DNA of 6,595 bases. Origin: Gammaproteobacteria bacterium. GTDB taxonomy: Bacteria; Pseudomonadota; Gammaproteobacteria; UBA6429; Thiohalophilaceae. A program made the position numbers and the translations under genes. Positions 6,394 to 6,595 of the stretch are shown in pieces (positions within the stretch are counted from its first letter, which is position 1; each line of letters opens with the position of its first letter). Location: contig JAOULB010000118.1 in assembly GCA_029882235.1 (NCBI GenBank), positions 1 through 6,595 on the forward strand, read 5' to 3'. The notes under the pieces are model-generated. The model did not search any database. It was not told the origin of the DNA and worked only from the letters and a program-made list of their open reading frames with translations.

Positions 6394-6415
6394 GGGACTG
6401 AGCTAAACTCAGCCC
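6394..6415 (-). promoter_or_regulatory. Dyad/hairpin in the operon leader
   Basis: On the plus strand, CTGAG-CTAAA-CTCAG (6399-6413) is a perfect five-base inverted repeat around a five-base loop, extended by GGG/CCC with one bulged base, giving an eight-pair stem. It lies 40-61 bases upstream of the first minus-strand start codon and just downstream of the candidate promoter. It could be an operator or a leader RNA hairpin. No run of T follows in either direction, so it is not a canonical terminator. Confidence 0.4.
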
Positions 6416-6425
6416 GATACCAGCG

Positions 6426-6456
6426 AATATATATGCCGGTGTTGAATATTTCGCAA
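6426..6456 (-). promoter_or_regulatory. Candidate sigma70-type promoter of the minus-strand operon
   Basis: On the minus strand, TTGCGA (6456-6451) is followed after 17 bases by TATATA (6433-6428), or after 19 bases by TATATT (6431-6426). These match the consensus at four and four to five of six positions. Transcription would start near 6420 and give a leader of about 65 bases to the ATG at 6354. The AT-rich context means chance matches are possible. Confidence 0.4.
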
Positions 6457-6511
6457 GCTTATATTGTCGAATAAATGAAAATAAATTTCTGGTTAAAATA
6501 TTTCTATCAAT

Positions 6512-6595
6512 ATGGCCACAACAAAAACGAAAACCGACAAGAACACCGGGGCACAAACCAGCCGCTGGCTGGCATTGGGTCTGACCCTACTTGCC
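6512..6595 (+). CDS. Start of a divergent gene, predicted N-terminally membrane-anchored protein (partial)
   Basis: The frame is open from the ATG at 6512 to the window end (28 codons), with an in-frame stop at 6494-6496 just upstream, so this is the first possible ATG. The visible N-terminus is a Lys/Thr-rich hydrophilic tail (MATTKTKTDKNTGAQ) followed by SRWLALGLTLLA, the start of a hydrophobic helix. This pattern suits an inner-membrane protein or signal anchor. No Shine-Dalgarno sequence precedes it, and no clear plus-strand promoter was seen. One guess from context is the inactive-transglutaminase/multi-helix membrane protein often found beside exported DUF785 proteases and RimK-like ligases, but the fragment is far too short to show that. 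Confidence 0.5.
   Translation, partial: MATTKTKTDKNTGAQTSRWLALGLTLLA

Overview
The window looks like chromosomal DNA from a Gram-negative proteobacterium, most likely a gammaproteobacterium. The reasons are the RimK/RimB pair, a PsiE-family protein, a Sec-type signal peptide on a predicted periplasmic protease, and a GGDEF-domain protein. By eye the GC content is in the mid-40s. I see no mobile element, tRNA, rRNA or CRISPR array. Gene density is high and no stretch over 300 bases lacks a gene.

Layout: (1) On the plus strand, positions 1-543 hold the C-terminal part of a diguanylate cyclase whose start lies before the window. (2) A 60-base AT-rich spacer separates it from a convergent block. 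(3) From 6354 down to 604, seven minus-strand genes are packed with gaps of about 1, 35, -1, 69, 26 and 11 bases and probably form one operon. In transcription order they are: an exported retropepsin-like protease, a PsiE-like membrane protein, a cytosolic RimB-like retropepsin, the ATP-grasp glutamate ligase RimK, a GNAT acetyltransferase fused to a carbon-nitrogen hydrolase (YhcX-like), a zinc-dependent deacylase of the succinylglutamate desuccinylase/aspartoacylase (AstE/ASPA) family, and a short MscS-type mechanosensitive channel. (4) Positions 6355-6511 are a divergent regulatory region with a candidate minus-strand promoter and a leader hairpin. (5) At 6512 a divergent plus-strand gene starts and runs off the window; only a hydrophilic tail and the start of a hydrophobic segment are visible.

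How the genes may work together: RimK and RimB are known partners in adding and processing glutamate on ribosomal protein S6. The other genes encode activities that commonly act on acylated or amidated amino acids and small peptides. The whole block can be read as a cycle that makes, acylates, deacylates and cleaves a glutamate-containing product, with two membrane proteins of which one is a turgor-gated channel. Each family assignment is fairly secure; the joint function is inference. The cluster combination is the most interesting part of the window.
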